Assembly (NCBI GenBank): GCA_028023455.1
Contig: JAQFVV010000013.1
Span: 6,836,811 to 6,900,810, forward strand
DNA length: 64,000 nt
Origin: Epiperipatus broadwayi
Lineage: Eukaryota; Onychophora; Udeonychophora; Euonychophora; Peripatidae
Direction of reading: 5' to 3'
Part shown: positions 47,599-59,456 of the stretch, one piece after another
How positions within the stretch are numbered: the first letter of the stretch is position 1
Layout: each line of letters starts with the position of its first letter
Made by a program: the position numbers and the translations under genes
The notes under the pieces: generated by a model
Databases searched by the model: none
The model's input: only the letters and a program-made list of their open reading frames with translations
Told to the model about the DNA's origin: nothing

Positions 47599-48230
47599 TA
47601 CAAGTTAATATGTGATATTACATATGCAATAAGGTTTTATAATCTTTCATGTGATAGAGAAAAAAATATGACTTACAGTAATTGAAAGAAAAATGATCAT
47701 TACAGAACAAGATACATGTGTCAAATTGGTTTACATAGATTTTTTAAATGGGATCTTGAGAAACATATATGGAAGCACATGACAGTATGAGAAAAACATA
47801 TATGGGTGTGTGGTTGGAGTTGCTGTTAGATTAATATATGATTGTATACAAATTGGGCCTATTTGGTGGGAAGGATTACAGTTTTCATGGGTGTCTTATT
47901 GTTCTTCTGTTACATACGTTGCATGTGAAAAACATGAGTTTTTAGATACAATTTGATACACAAGATTACATATGCAATGAGGTTTTACAATTTTGCTTAT
48001 GATAAAAAAAGGTGATTTACAGTAGTTGGAAGAATAATAATTGTTGCATATCAAGATACATATGTCAAATTAGGTTTACATAAATTTAATAAAAGCATTA
48101 GGAAGGGTGAGTGGAGTTCATGTTCTTTTGGTATATGGCTGTACATAAATTGTGCTTATTATTTGGTGAGCACGATATAGGTGTCAAAGCTAAATCTTAT
48201 TGTTTATGTACTGGCATTTACATTTCATTT
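47599..48230 (+). repeat. Diverged tandem repeat, period about 348 bp
   Basis: Two units start near 47599 and 47947. Matching phrases in order include ATTACATATGCAAT, AGGTTTTA, ATTTACAGTA, AAGATACAT.TGTCAAATT.GGTTTACATA and a GTGTG/GAGTGGAGTT region. No ribozyme core or frame was found. The sequence to about 48490 continues with a relatively G-rich strand. Confidence 0.6.
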
Positions 48231-48234
48231 GATA

Positions 48235-48700
48235 TAGATTGGAAAGGGATATTGTAAAATTCTTTGAATCAGTGGGTGATGAGGTGGGTGCACTGGATTG
48301 CTATCAAATGGTGGAGTAATTATTCCAGAGTTTACTCTGGTGTGATATTGGAGTATGAGTTCATGTGTGATAGGCACATGAGCTGATTGAGATTTCAGAG
48401 AGGCAGGTAGAAGTAATATAGGTAGCAGTTTAAATCTGTGGCTGATATAATGATGGACTTGAAGAGGAAATGTCTTAAATGATGCCAAATATCCCCTGTG
48501 TCATATTAATAATAAATTTTGACAAATTGTTGTCAGTATCTCATATTCACATCAAATTGTTATTTTTATTATTATTTAGAAATCTTTAGTTCTCAAGTCC
48601 ATTAGGCAATATTAAGGAATAATTAATAGTTTCTATCTTGCAAATAGCATTTATTGTTAACTATTATTTATGTAATACAATAACTGTATAACTTTTTTTA
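48235..48700. other. Non-coding stretch with one odd reverse frame
   Basis: A reverse frame (48225-48488, 87 aa) is rich in H, P and S. I do not recognise a domain, and it overlaps the end of the diverged tandem repeat, so I take it as chance. Confidence 0.3.
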
Positions 48701-48714
48701 TCACTTTTGCCTAT

Positions 48715-49445
48715 TTTGAAATGTCACAGACATTTGAAAGAGTACTTCATAATAGGTTCATTTATAAACTTAAAATGCTGAGATTTAATCCTTATTTAGT
48801 TGAATGATTTGAAAATGAACAAAACTAAGTTTACTTTTTTTCCAAAACTATGATAGAGGTACAATTAGGAAAAGTAACTCTATTATTCTAATGATTTTAT
48901 ATGTGATATTGCTAAGAATATTATAAAAAGTAAAATACTTAATTATGCTTGTGATTGTAAATTATTTAAAAGAATTGATATTTATGAAAGATAATTTGAA
49001 CATTTCAATGATTAGTTTAAATTAAATAATGTGAAAATAAATGTAAGCAAAATAAATAGTATTTCTTATACTAATAAAGTGAACAGATCTTTATATCATT
49101 ATAAGATTGATAAAAATTCTATTATACATAATATTTTGTAAACAATTTACTTTTAATGCACATATAAAGTATATTATAAATAAAGCATATAAATAAATGG
49201 AATTTATCTTGAGATATGAAGTAGATCATTCCCCTGGTATTAAATACATGTTAAACTGTTCTCTTATTGTTTCCATTGTTAGAATATGGTTCTATTATAT
49301 GGAATCAAGATTTACTTTAAATCTAGAGTTTATAATGTAGAGAAAAAGATTTATTACATTAATAAAGAAAAAAAATTTAAATGTTGGAATAATATTAACT
49401 GACAGAAGAATATTTAAAGACATGATAATGTTAAAAAAAAGTACT
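48715..49445 (+). pseudogene. Non-LTR retrotransposon reverse transcriptase remnant (Jockey/CR1-like)
   Basis: Conceptual translation across frames gives ERVLHNRFIYKLKMLRFNP near 48737-48800, equivalent to the KAFDxVxHxxLLxKL block. Later come TFNAHIKYIINKAYK (about 49150), IVRIWFYYME or LEYGSIIWNQ in the next frame (about 49275-49310), and KRFITLIKKK (about 49345). The order and spacing match the palm to thumb region of Jockey/I/CR1-type LINEs. The YADD motif has been lost in AT-rich decay, and stops occur throughout. Confidence 0.55.
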
Positions 49446-49449
49446 TGAT

Positions 49450-49800
49450 GGAATGTTTAATATATGATGCATATCTAAGATAGAATTAAAACAGTCTACT
49501 CATTTGTTAAGAGAAATGCATACATTTAATATATAAAAAAGTAATAATTCACTTCTAAACAAATTTTCCATTAATCGATTGCAAAAATTTATTAATATAT
49601 ATATTGTAATTTTTTTTATTACTAATATTAAAATCTAATTAAACTGTAATTAAAAATATTTTTCTATGATATGTACATAATGTATATAATGTTTATTCTT
49701 ATATTAATGTTGTAATTATTAATATTGTATTAATACCTACTTGTGAATTTCTGTTAAATCGGAAGTATTGGAATACACATAATAAATATTGAATTTAATT
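49450..49800. other. AT-rich stretch, perhaps 3' end of LINE remnant
   Basis: No motif seen; lies between the LINE remnant and a compound microsatellite. Confidence 0.3.
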
Positions 49801-49806
49801 TTTATT

Positions 49807-49812
49807 ACTATT

Positions 49813-49885
<73 letters not shown>

Positions 49886-49886
49886 T
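49807..49886. repeat. (ATC)n-(ATT)n compound microsatellite
   Basis: About 15 ATC/CAT repeats followed by about 11 ATT repeats, suggesting slippage with a single C to T conversion between blocks. It directly follows the LINE remnant and may derive from its 3' tail. Confidence 0.92.
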
Positions 49887-49889
49887 AAG

Positions 49890-51250
49890 ATAAAATATTT
49901 GTTTATGCATTTTTCTGAAGATTTGTGACGATAGTTTATTAAGTGTGGTAATATATATATATATTATGTTGGACTATTTTTATCATTTATTATTAAATGT
50001 TGAATGTCTAGAAAATTTTGAACTTTATTTAAACTTTTCAAATACAAACAACTTCTTTGTTAGGGTATTATTACTAATAAGTTATTTGTATTTGACAAGT
50101 TTAAATGAAATTTAAAATTTTCTAATATTTAACATTTAATAATAGATGGTGAAATAGTCAATATACTATTACATGTTTATTTATGCCTATGTATAAATTT
50201 ATTTATAGTAAGTTTATAATTATTTTACTGATATCAGTAATCTATACTTCTGATTATATCAATAAAAAAAATTCAGTTCATAAATTAATTAACTTAAGTT
50301 TTTCTTAATCATAATTTATAACAGTAGTTGACAAATCACAGATCATATATTATATTATAAAGACTGTGGTTTATTTTTGGCAAAGCAATCTATATCATGA
50401 AACCTTTATCCACCATTTTTAAGAGATTTAAAAAATAATCGATGGATATTAAAAAAATTTATAGAACCAGAAGTCATTAAAAATTAAATATAATAACAAT
50501 TTCATGATTATTCATTGAAATGTACATAAAGTTAAACTCAGATTTCATATTCAAACATTCCACACATGTTATTTGCAAAACATATGTACATATAAATATA
50601 ATTTTAATGTTACAATATAAACATATTTTTTAAAATGTGCAGGCAATATTAATTATAAGAACTGGATACAGTATAATATTTTTATGATAATGTTATTTAT
50701 TAAAAAAGTAAACAATCCTGTTTATTTTTTATTTAACCAATAAAATATATATATTTAATATTTGTTTTAATTCAAGGTATGGAGTTTTGTATATTTCTAG
50801 CCAATCCAAAACTTTATAATAATGTTAACACATTTTTCCTCAATATTTTTATTTAGTTCTCGTATTGGTTCAAATGATAATACATGATTTAATCAGAAAG
50901 TAGTTGGTGTTTTTTAGATAGTTTGTATCTTAATTCTAAAAAATAATGAGATGGTTTATTACATAAACATATAGTAAAATCAAAAATGTTTTTGAAAAAT
51001 TATAAATTATTTTATATTTTCCTTTGTTATTTATAATTAGATATTTATAAAAATGTAATTACTGAAATGTTAATTCAACAGTTAGAAACTATTAAAATAT
51101 GTGTCTTTATAGTAATAGTTTTTTTGTCATTTCACATTAATAAAAACTATCTATGTCAACAAAGATTACAGAACAAAAACATTACTTCTATAGGCTGATT
51201 CCAGGACCAAAAGAATCTTGGAAAATGATAAAAAGAATAAACAATTCAAT
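49890..51250. other. AT-rich stretch without recognisable gene
   Basis: A short diverged inverted repeat lies at about 50015-50130, with arms around a GTTATTTGTATTTGACAAG-like phrase. Nothing else was recognised. Confidence 0.4.
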
Positions 51251-51257
51251 GAAATTT

Positions 51258-51814
<557 letters not shown>

Positions 51815-51824
51815 TAATTATTAA

Positions 51825-52620
51825 AATCCAGTCAACATTTAGAAAATCCCAACATCAATAACATTCAACAATTTCAAACTGTTGTCAAGGCAAGTTTTTT
51901 TAACAATAAAGGTGAAATCCCACCTTTATTAATGGTCTAATATATTTATATAGACACTAAAGATTGCAACTGGGCCACAGAGATTAAAATTCTTGATACA
52001 AAGAAGTTTAAATATACCTCTTTAAACAGGTAAATACAACCTATTCTGAATGCAGACTAATAAATAATCATTTATAACATTACCCACTGCAATTATAATT
52101 CTCAAATTGCACCCAAAGTATTACTTAAATGAGTTAAATGGGTTTGTAAGATTGCAACTTGAACATGGGGATTGAAATTATTGATACAAAGAGGTTTATT
52201 TAAGCTTTTTTGTATCAATAATTTTAATCTCTGTGGTCCAATTGCAAACTTTAGTGTCTATATAAATATATTACACCATTAATAAAGGTGGGATTCCACC
52301 TTTATTGTTAAAAAAGAGGTTGCCTTGACAAAAGTTTAAAATTGTTGATTATTATTGATATTGAGATTGACTAAGTGTTTGATAGGCTTTTAATAATTGC
52401 TTACAAACTCATTTAGCTTTTAGCATTATTACACTAATTATTTAAGTAATAATTTGGGTGCAATTTAAGAATTATAATTAAAGTTTGTAATGTTATAATT
52501 GACTATTTATTAATCTGGATTCAGAATAGGTTGTATTTACTTACTTAAAGAGATTTATTAAACTTCTTTGTATCAATAATTTCAATTTCTGTGATCAAGT
52601 TGCAATGTTGAGTCTATATA
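51825..52620. mobile_element. R5 interleaved foldback repeat
   Basis: A module of about 50 bp, with core phrases GATTGCAAC and TTGATACAAAG, occurs four times: forward near 51970 and 52150, reverse near 52212 and 52555. The segments lie in the order A, B, A-inverse, B-inverse (about 51825-52000, 52000-52195, 52208-52395, 52395-52620), not the A, B, B-inverse, A-inverse of a simple palindrome. An 11-bp perfect hairpin (AATAAAGGTGG/CCACCTTTATT, 52281-52306) and its diverged partner at 51905-51930 lie in the A arms. No ribozyme core or frame. A fragment of the same family lies inside the RTE copy at 55.5 kb. Confidence 0.6.
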
Positions 52621-52621
52621 G

Positions 52622-52830
52622 TTTAAAGATTTGCAATCTTACTATAAACTGAGCACTGACTGTATATATGTGTGGAAGATGGTGATCTGGACCAACAGAT
52701 GATTGCTGCTTCAGCATGAAATACATATACTGCATATCATTTATCTTTCTTATATGTGTGTGGTTATCTGTATCAGTTGTATAAAATAGATTGAATAGAT
52801 ATAGGAAGCTTGAAAGTTCGAGATCAAGTC
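52622..52830 (+). mobile_element. R2-type PLE terminal repeat, copy a
   Basis: Shares with 53095-53300 the same order of phrases from ATAAACTGAGC through TGTATATATGTG, GATGGTGATCTGG and TCATTTATCTTT to GAAAGTTC. It matches the R2 arms at 40.8 and 41.4 kb. A degenerate hammerhead is at 52692-52733 (core CAGATGA, GAAA kept, stem I partly lost). Confidence 0.65.
52692..52733 (+). ncRNA. Degenerate R2 hammerhead, copy a
   Basis: CCAA is followed by CAGATGA (T to A in the core), a CTG/CAG stem II and GAAA at 52718-52721. The 3' TTGG is lost. Probably inactive. Confidence 0.45.
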
Positions 52831-53094
52831 ATTTATAATTATATTAACTTTAGTATAGACAATATACATCTATTTAAATATTACATGTTCACCTTGTATT
52901 CTGCCCATCTCTCTTCTGTATAATTAAATGGATATGTTAAGGACTTATGTGTGAGGAGTCAGACTGACTTAAGGTCAACATAAGTATAACAATAATATTG
53001 GCATCAACAAGGGATTTGAGCATTCCATCCTCAGATTTTCAATGAAATAGATGACTGAAGAGTTGGAAACTGGAGAAGATTAAACTTTTCCATT

Positions 53095-53300
53095 GAAGTT
53101 TAAATATTTGCTATCTTAATATAAACTGAGCTTTGATTGTATATATGTGTTGGAGATGGTGATCTGGGCCAACTGATAAGTGCTGGTTCAGCACAAAATA
53201 CTTATATTGGAGATCATTTATCTTTTTCATATGTATGTGGTCATGTGTATCAGTTGTATAGATATAGAGTGGATAGATATAGCAAGCTTGAAAGTTCAAG
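53095..53300 (+). mobile_element. R2-type PLE terminal repeat, copy b
   Basis: Direct repeat of 52622-52830, offset about 475 bp, ending at a (TA)n tract. The 265 bp between the copies is unique in this window. Two same-strand terminal repeats could bound a tiny internally deleted element. Confidence 0.65.
53169..53210 (+). ncRNA. R2 hammerhead with intact stems but broken core
   Basis: CCAA 53169-53172 pairs with TTGG 53207-53210. Stem II GTGCTG/CAGCAC is six perfect pairs with a GTT loop. The core reads CTGATAA (G to A) and AAAA (GAAA with G to A), both positions required for catalysis. Confidence 0.6.
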
Positions 53301-53302
53301 TT

Positions 53303-53305
<3 letters not shown>

Positions 53306-53400
<95 letters not shown>
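53306..53400. repeat. (TA)n microsatellite at R2 border
   Basis: Nearly uninterrupted TA with one GATA; directly follows the R2 terminal repeat. Confidence 0.95.
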
Positions 53401-53401
<1 letters not shown>

Positions 53402-53404
53402 AGA

Positions 53405-54160
53405 ACATTGATTTCTTTTACCATCTCTCCATAGTAGTGATTAGCAACAAAAAAGATATTTTTGCCAAGCTTGTAAGCTTACATATAGTGAAATTTATAT
53501 TGATCAACCTTGAAGATAAGAGCATAAATAGAAACTCCTGGTTTAAAGAATAGATAAAAAATTGTTTATGAACTATCTTCAATGTTTTTTTTTCTGTAAT
53601 TTCAGATTTGTTTTCAAGCATTACTAGCAGCTGAAAACTTTAACATAGTTTGCCAAATTTCTCTTTACTCACATCTAAAAAATTTCCCCAAATGTTATAT
53701 CCAAAATCAGAACACAAGTGGATTCCATTAATTTATTTTAAGCAGACTCAACATAGAAATTTCTGTTCTTTGGGTTCCTAAGTCAAACTGTAAACACATT
53801 ATTTTTGACCTATAGATTATGTTTTTATGTAGTTGTTATATAATTTACTTTCATTTCACACTCCTGATTTTTTACAATGAATCCAAATCTCTTGTAATGT
53901 TTATTTTTATAATTTTTTTTTTTTTATTTTCTTATGCTAATGTTTTTACACTAATGTCAACAGCACTTATATAAATGTCTTAAGATATCAGAGTGATAGA
54001 TAAAACTTGTTTTCCATTTTAAAAGGTAAAAAGCTTAATGTTTAAGTTGATAGTAATAACTATTGATTAGATAAATGTACAAATTATTTGAAACTTTTAA
54101 TAAATATTAAATTTTAAGCAAACAAAATAAAACTGAACAAAAAAGGGATACACTTTTGAT
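53405..54160. other. AT-rich stretch without recognisable gene
   Basis: Nothing recognisable apart from a T run near 53917-53925. Confidence 0.4.
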
Positions 54161-54180
54161 CTACAATATATATATATATA

Positions 54181-54357
54181 TTTCATATGTCAAAGCATTG
54201 GCAGGGGAAGCGAAACTATGACAACTGTCTACAAGCAACTGCTTGCTTGCAAGGAGGCTATGCTGACCTCTCAGCTACCAACGCTTGACTGAGCAATTGT
54301 TTGCTTGCAAGGCGGCTGTGCTGACCTCTCAGCTACCAACACTTGACTAATCTACAG
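54181..54357 (-). mobile_element. tRNA-derived SINE with duplicated head
   Basis: On the minus strand, two copies of a tRNA D-arm-like segment (GTAGCTGAGAGGTCAGCA, with TTGCAAGCAA just after) lie in tandem about 62 bp apart, followed by one box-B-like GTTTCGCTTCC and a tail ending GCTTTGACATATGAAA before (TA)n. The tail matches that of the SINE at 63729-63822. So the family tail and a doubled promoter head are both present here. Confidence 0.65.
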
Positions 54358-54361
54358 TATA

Positions 54362-55130
54362 TTTGTTATTAATTTCAACAAAATATCGCATGACTATCAC
54401 GTGATTTCAGCCTACTCATTTCTGTTTCAGCATCATACTTACTATTACTAATATCCACCCACCCCCACATCTTCTCCCTTTTTTAAGGTTATATTTTTAC
54501 ACTTTCTAATGCTTTGAGTTAAACAGTAATTTATTTTAATCAAATCAAATGCTTTTTTGTAGAATATTTAAACTTTTATTACTGAACTGCAATTTTAATA
54601 TAAAATCATGGCAGATAATTTTCTATATAATGATTGCCAGAAAACAAAATACAGAATCTATATTCTTCAAATATTTTATGCTAAATATTAACAGAAACCT
54701 AATAAATATCAAGAATTAATTCTGGGCTTATTTAAAAATAAAAAGATGGAATGGAGATGCTCACAGTTTAAAAAAAAAAAATTGTTAGATATAAGAAAAT
54801 ATTCCAAAAACACATTGCTGAACCTTTACTAATGTACATTTATACATTAAACAATACTTTTATATGTGAGTTATAGAGTAGAAGATTGTGCAAGTACTCC
54901 AAAATCAAACAACCTTTCTATTTTTTGTAAAATTCTTGTTAAATTTTTAAATAATAATCTTAACTAAAATATGTCTTACTATAAAATACTGAGTATTATT
55001 CATTTTTTAAATAAGCCCCTTTTTTATTGTTCCAATTTCTTTATTGTTTCACTTTGTTCCAATCATTATCAATAATTAGTACATAAATATTTTTAGTTGG
55101 GGGACAAAGTAAAAACAAACTTTGATAGTT
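54362..55130. other. AT-rich stretch without recognisable gene
   Basis: Nothing recognisable. Confidence 0.4.
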
Positions 55131-55134
55131 AATA

Positions 55135-56095
55135 ATTAATTAATAATGTCTATTATAATCTTCAAGATTTAGAAAAACCTTACAATGACTATTTAAGATT
55201 ATCTATGGATTTCCATGAATTGAAAACCAAAACTGTTTATATTTGTAAAGTTAGAAAAAATATATAGAGAAACCGATATGAAAAGTGGATATGTATTATA
55301 AATATTGGAAGCCCAAAGAAAGTGGTATTTTTTATAAATAAAATATAAAAGTATAACATGTAACAGGCAGAGATGCAAGATTAGTTATTCTACTTAATAA
55401 AAAGATATCAAATACAGATAATTTAGCTTAGGGACCCAACAACTTCTAATTCTAATAATAATTAAAAAAACAGACATTTATTGATATATATTATTAAAGG
55501 GAGGTTGTCTTGGCAACAGTTTGAGATTGCTGATTGTTATTGATATTGGGGTTCTCTAAGTGTTGACTAGTTTTAATGATTGTATATGTATATATAGAGA
55601 GAGAGATAAATGGTTTTGATAAAGATAAAGAACATTTTTAATTTGACAGAGGAGATTTCACTATTAAAATTAGAAATTTATAGAACGATGAAATAAATTT
55701 GATTATGGGTTTAAATATGAAAGAAGTCAAAAGGGTTCATAAATTTTCTGCATGGTGAATGGACTGGAATCAACTAAATGAAGACACAGAAAAATTGGAT
55801 TGTATTTTGACTTGCAGAAAATTTACAATTCAAGACTGTACATGCTTAATAGACACCGTACAATAATAATCAGCAATTAATTAAATGCAAAATAGATAGT
55901 AAATCTAGAGAGACAAAGCTATTAAAAAAGACAAAATTAACAGTTGCTACTTCCTAATCTTCATAAATACTACAATAAGTTTAAACAAAAATTTGAAAAT
56001 TATTTTAAAAATATTAAAACTTTAAAAAAGCAGCAATTCATCAATAAAATTTTAACTCGGACAGCAATGTAAAAAGAAGAAACATGAAAATATTA
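55135..56095 (+). mobile_element. Decayed RTE-clade LINE fragment, interrupted by R5
   Basis: Scattered pieces of the endonuclease of the RTE element at 60.6-63.5 kb are readable: a segment near 55185-55270 ending in CKVRKN, the RDARLVILLNKK block at about 55370-55410, then, after an interruption, GDFTIKIRNL near 55645 and a LDCILTCRKFTIQDC block near 55795-55850, where the functional family reads a conserved IDYIL. The interruption at about 55480-55600 is a piece of the R5 repeat family. No intact frame remains. Confidence 0.55.
55480..55600 (+). mobile_element. R5 repeat fragment inside RTE copy
   Basis: The phrases GAGGTTGTCTTGGCAACAG, GATTGTTATTGATATT and CTAAGTGTT match the R5 segment at about 52311-52380 in order and orientation. 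Its edges are marked by TTGATATATATT and TATATGTATATATAGAG, again TA-rich. Confidence 0.5.
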
Positions 56096-56291
56096 AAAAT
56101 AAACCATTTAGGATCATTAAGTATTTGGAACTCTGTTGTGTCTATTCATGCTTTTACTAGAATGAGCACTAAAAAGAAACTACTAATAATTTATTAAAAT
56201 AAATGCAACAAGATCAGGTGTATGAATAAATATTTAATTTATAAAGAAAATATTTAATTATAATTGTACATTTAATGAAATATTATAAACC

Positions 56292-56296
<5 letters not shown>

Positions 56297-56377
<81 letters not shown>
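56297..56377. repeat. Two adjoining (TA)n tracts
   Basis: Two TA runs separated by a short ATACAA interruption. Confidence 0.95.
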
Positions 56378-56378
<1 letters not shown>

Positions 56379-56379
56379 A

Positions 56380-57325
56380 GCAGTATAAAACTGGGGATGG
56401 GGTGATAGAAGATTTATTATGCCCTATGAATTGAGGTGTCAAATTGTAACAATATGAAAGGACCATAATGGGTGAGAGGGTGGTCTTTCTTACTTAATAT
56501 TCTTATGAATTTTCAGTATGTCAAATCATAACTGACAGGATGCTTAGATATATTCTCTTATTCAAATGCACCACATCGAAATTGTAACAGTATAATTAGG
56601 CAATAAACAAATAAAAAAACAGAAACTTCATTATTTATGTCAAGTTCTACTGATAATTCATATGAGGAATAATATAGCTCATACAATAATATCTCACAAC
56701 TAAATAAGTCACACTTCTAATAATAATAAAAAACAATATGTCCAAGTTTATTATTTCTGTACACTGTAAATCTCTAATTTCAGTGTTTTACATTAAAACA
56801 CACCAATGAGACTTCAGACCACCTGTTGAATATGGTATAAAAACAAATGAAATATTTTATTGAATCTATATTATATTTGAAAATCAAATAGTTACAGAGA
56901 ATTCATTTAACATCTTAATTCTTTAATATTCTGTAATAATAAATAAACATTAACGCTTGAATAGGTAATCAAATTAGCAATTCAATATTCTCAGGGTAAA
57001 TAGTTAAATTAATTAAATCCAGCATTGTACTATGACCCACACATATAGACATGTGATGTAGTTTTAAATATAAAAATATTACATGAAGTTAAATTTTAAA
57101 TAAAACAATTGATTTATCTTTTATTTGTATATATTTGAGAGTGGCACCAATAAAATAAAATAACAAAGCAAGAATATCCATTTCATCACATAGGTTTCTC
57201 GATTTATAGAGCTTATGTTGAGTAATATTTGTTATTGACATCTTTGTTTAAATTGCATTTATCTCGAAAATGAAAACTATCTATGTCAAAGGACTAAAAA
57301 AAACCTTAATAATAATTATAGCATA
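56380..57325. other. AT-rich stretch without recognisable gene
   Basis: Nothing recognisable. Confidence 0.4.
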
Positions 57326-57328
57326 ATA

Positions 57329-57560
<232 letters not shown>

Positions 57561-57715
57561 AATTTATTAACACTCAAGTAATTTGAGATCAGAGATTCAT
57601 TCTTTGAGGAGAATTAAATTACCTCCTCAAATAAAATAAAATAAAGTTTTTTTTTTTTCAAAATTATACTATGTATCTATGTTTTATTGAACTACATTTC
57701 CTCTTTATGAGACAC

Positions 57716-57985
57716 TTATAAAGACAAGTTGCACTTAGAATACTCCCTATTATTTAGCGATACACCTTTAAGTATGGCAAAAGCACTAATATATCTATCT
57801 ATATGATGCTTAACTTTATAAAGACTAGTAGTGGCTCTAATAAATATGTTTTGTAACAAACACTTAAAATGACTATCTGGATCTCTAGGGCTATGCATAT
57901 ATATTTGTATATATATATAAAAATGAAATACTGTAATAGCAAATCCATCCTTCAAATGTACCTCATGATTAAGGGATGATCGCAA
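57716..57985 (-). CDS. Unrecognised open frame, possible exon
   Basis: 89 aa on the minus strand. The second half (from RDPDSHFKCLLQNIF) has a protein-like composition and ends in a TAA at 57716. A possible acceptor AG (TGCATAG) lies at about 57892, just before that half, but no polypyrimidine tract precedes it. I do not recognise the family. It could be the last exon of a gene off the window edge or an old element scrap. Confidence 0.18.
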   Translation of the reverse strand: MRSSLNHEVHLKDGFAITVFHFYIYIQIYMHSPRDPDSHFKCLLQNIFIRATTSLYKVKHHIDRYISAFAILKGVSLNNREYSKCNLSL

Positions 57986-57989
57986 AATT

Positions 57990-59440
57990 ATATGCGATTG
58001 AAAATATACACCTCCCTAGTAATAATAATAAAAACATTTAAAGCAGTCTTCATTTTGATACAAATGCCAATAAAGATTTCACCTAATGCTATATGATAAA
58101 TATATGCCATATAGTAAGTATAATTGTATGTTTTATAAATCATCTAATATAGTTATAAAAAAAATCAATACCTGTTAATGTACTTCAGTCTTTTCATCAA
58201 GATACTAAAGAAATAAAAAAAATATAACACAAAATGGAAAATATGTATATACAGTACGTCAGTTTAAAACCTCAATTATAATCTATCGATGGACCTTCTC
58301 TTATAATTTTATTTTATTAATAAGATAGACAATTATTTTAAGAGTCTATGTTTCGTTCTTGATGCTTAAACTTTGTGCAAATGGCTGACAAAGTCTTTTA
58401 TTGAAGAATGTATGAATTTAAAAGAATTCAGTTAATTTCAAAATATTATTTGGATGGACTCTTAAGATTAATTGAAGTGTTAGAAAATACTTCTTAAATC
58501 ATAATGTTGGTTCCTTTCTCTAGGCGAAAATATCTAGTTGTTTAATATGATTTTCTTTGACATATGCATGCTTGCTAATGATCTTTCATTTGATGTGAAT
58601 CATCAGATACAAACAAAGAGAGAGCAAAACCCAGGATTATCGGCTTACACATCTCACTATCCATGTCCAGTTTAAAGTTAAAAAAAATTCAGATGAATAA
58701 GGCAAAATTAATAAGAACAAAACTTTGCTGGCCTACACATATGCCAAAAAAGAATCAAAATGTTATCTTCATGATCCTCGCATGCCTTTCCCTTTTATTA
58801 AATAAACGATCTTCATGGCATTTTTAGATTTACAGCTTCTTGAGGAATATTCTGTTCAACTCTTATTGTTAATTATTAAATTAACACACTTATTGACAAT
58901 AATTCTTTCAACTTTCTTTTCGAACATTTTAAAGGTGTATTGTTTTTAATTACATAATGAATAATGTATTGTTGACATTAATAAAATAATAATAATAATA
59001 CAGATAATTTAAAAATACAAACAATTTAAAAATAAATAAATAAATAAAAATACATATATATATATATAAATCACAAATCCCTTTTTTTTATTTTGCAAAT
59101 AAATAAATTTATACATATACTTTTAACTTATTCTGCTATTAACACTGTCTCTAATATAATTTTAATATAATTCATTTATCTACCCTTTATTCATCATTAC
59201 CATTGCTTTCTCAATAATCCTAAATAAATATTAACCTTAGATGTGTCAAATAAAAAGACGAGTGGAAAATGAGAATTGAAACCTTTTATACGCATATATA
59301 TTAAAAGATTGCAACATGCATCAAATGCATAACTATATAAATAAACATATGCTAATAGATCAAGAGATGCTTATTTTTTTGGTAATCAATAATTCAGAAT
59401 CTTACAAATAGTAAAGAAAACATTTTTTCTTTCTTTCATC
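57990..59440. other. AT-rich stretch without recognisable gene
   Basis: Nothing recognisable beyond short A, TAA and TA runs. Confidence 0.4.
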
Positions 59441-59456
59441 ATATATATATATATAT

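Noticed and set aside
48225-48488. 87-aa reverse frame as a real gene
   Set aside because: Unusual H and P content but no domain, and it overlaps the diverged tandem repeat.
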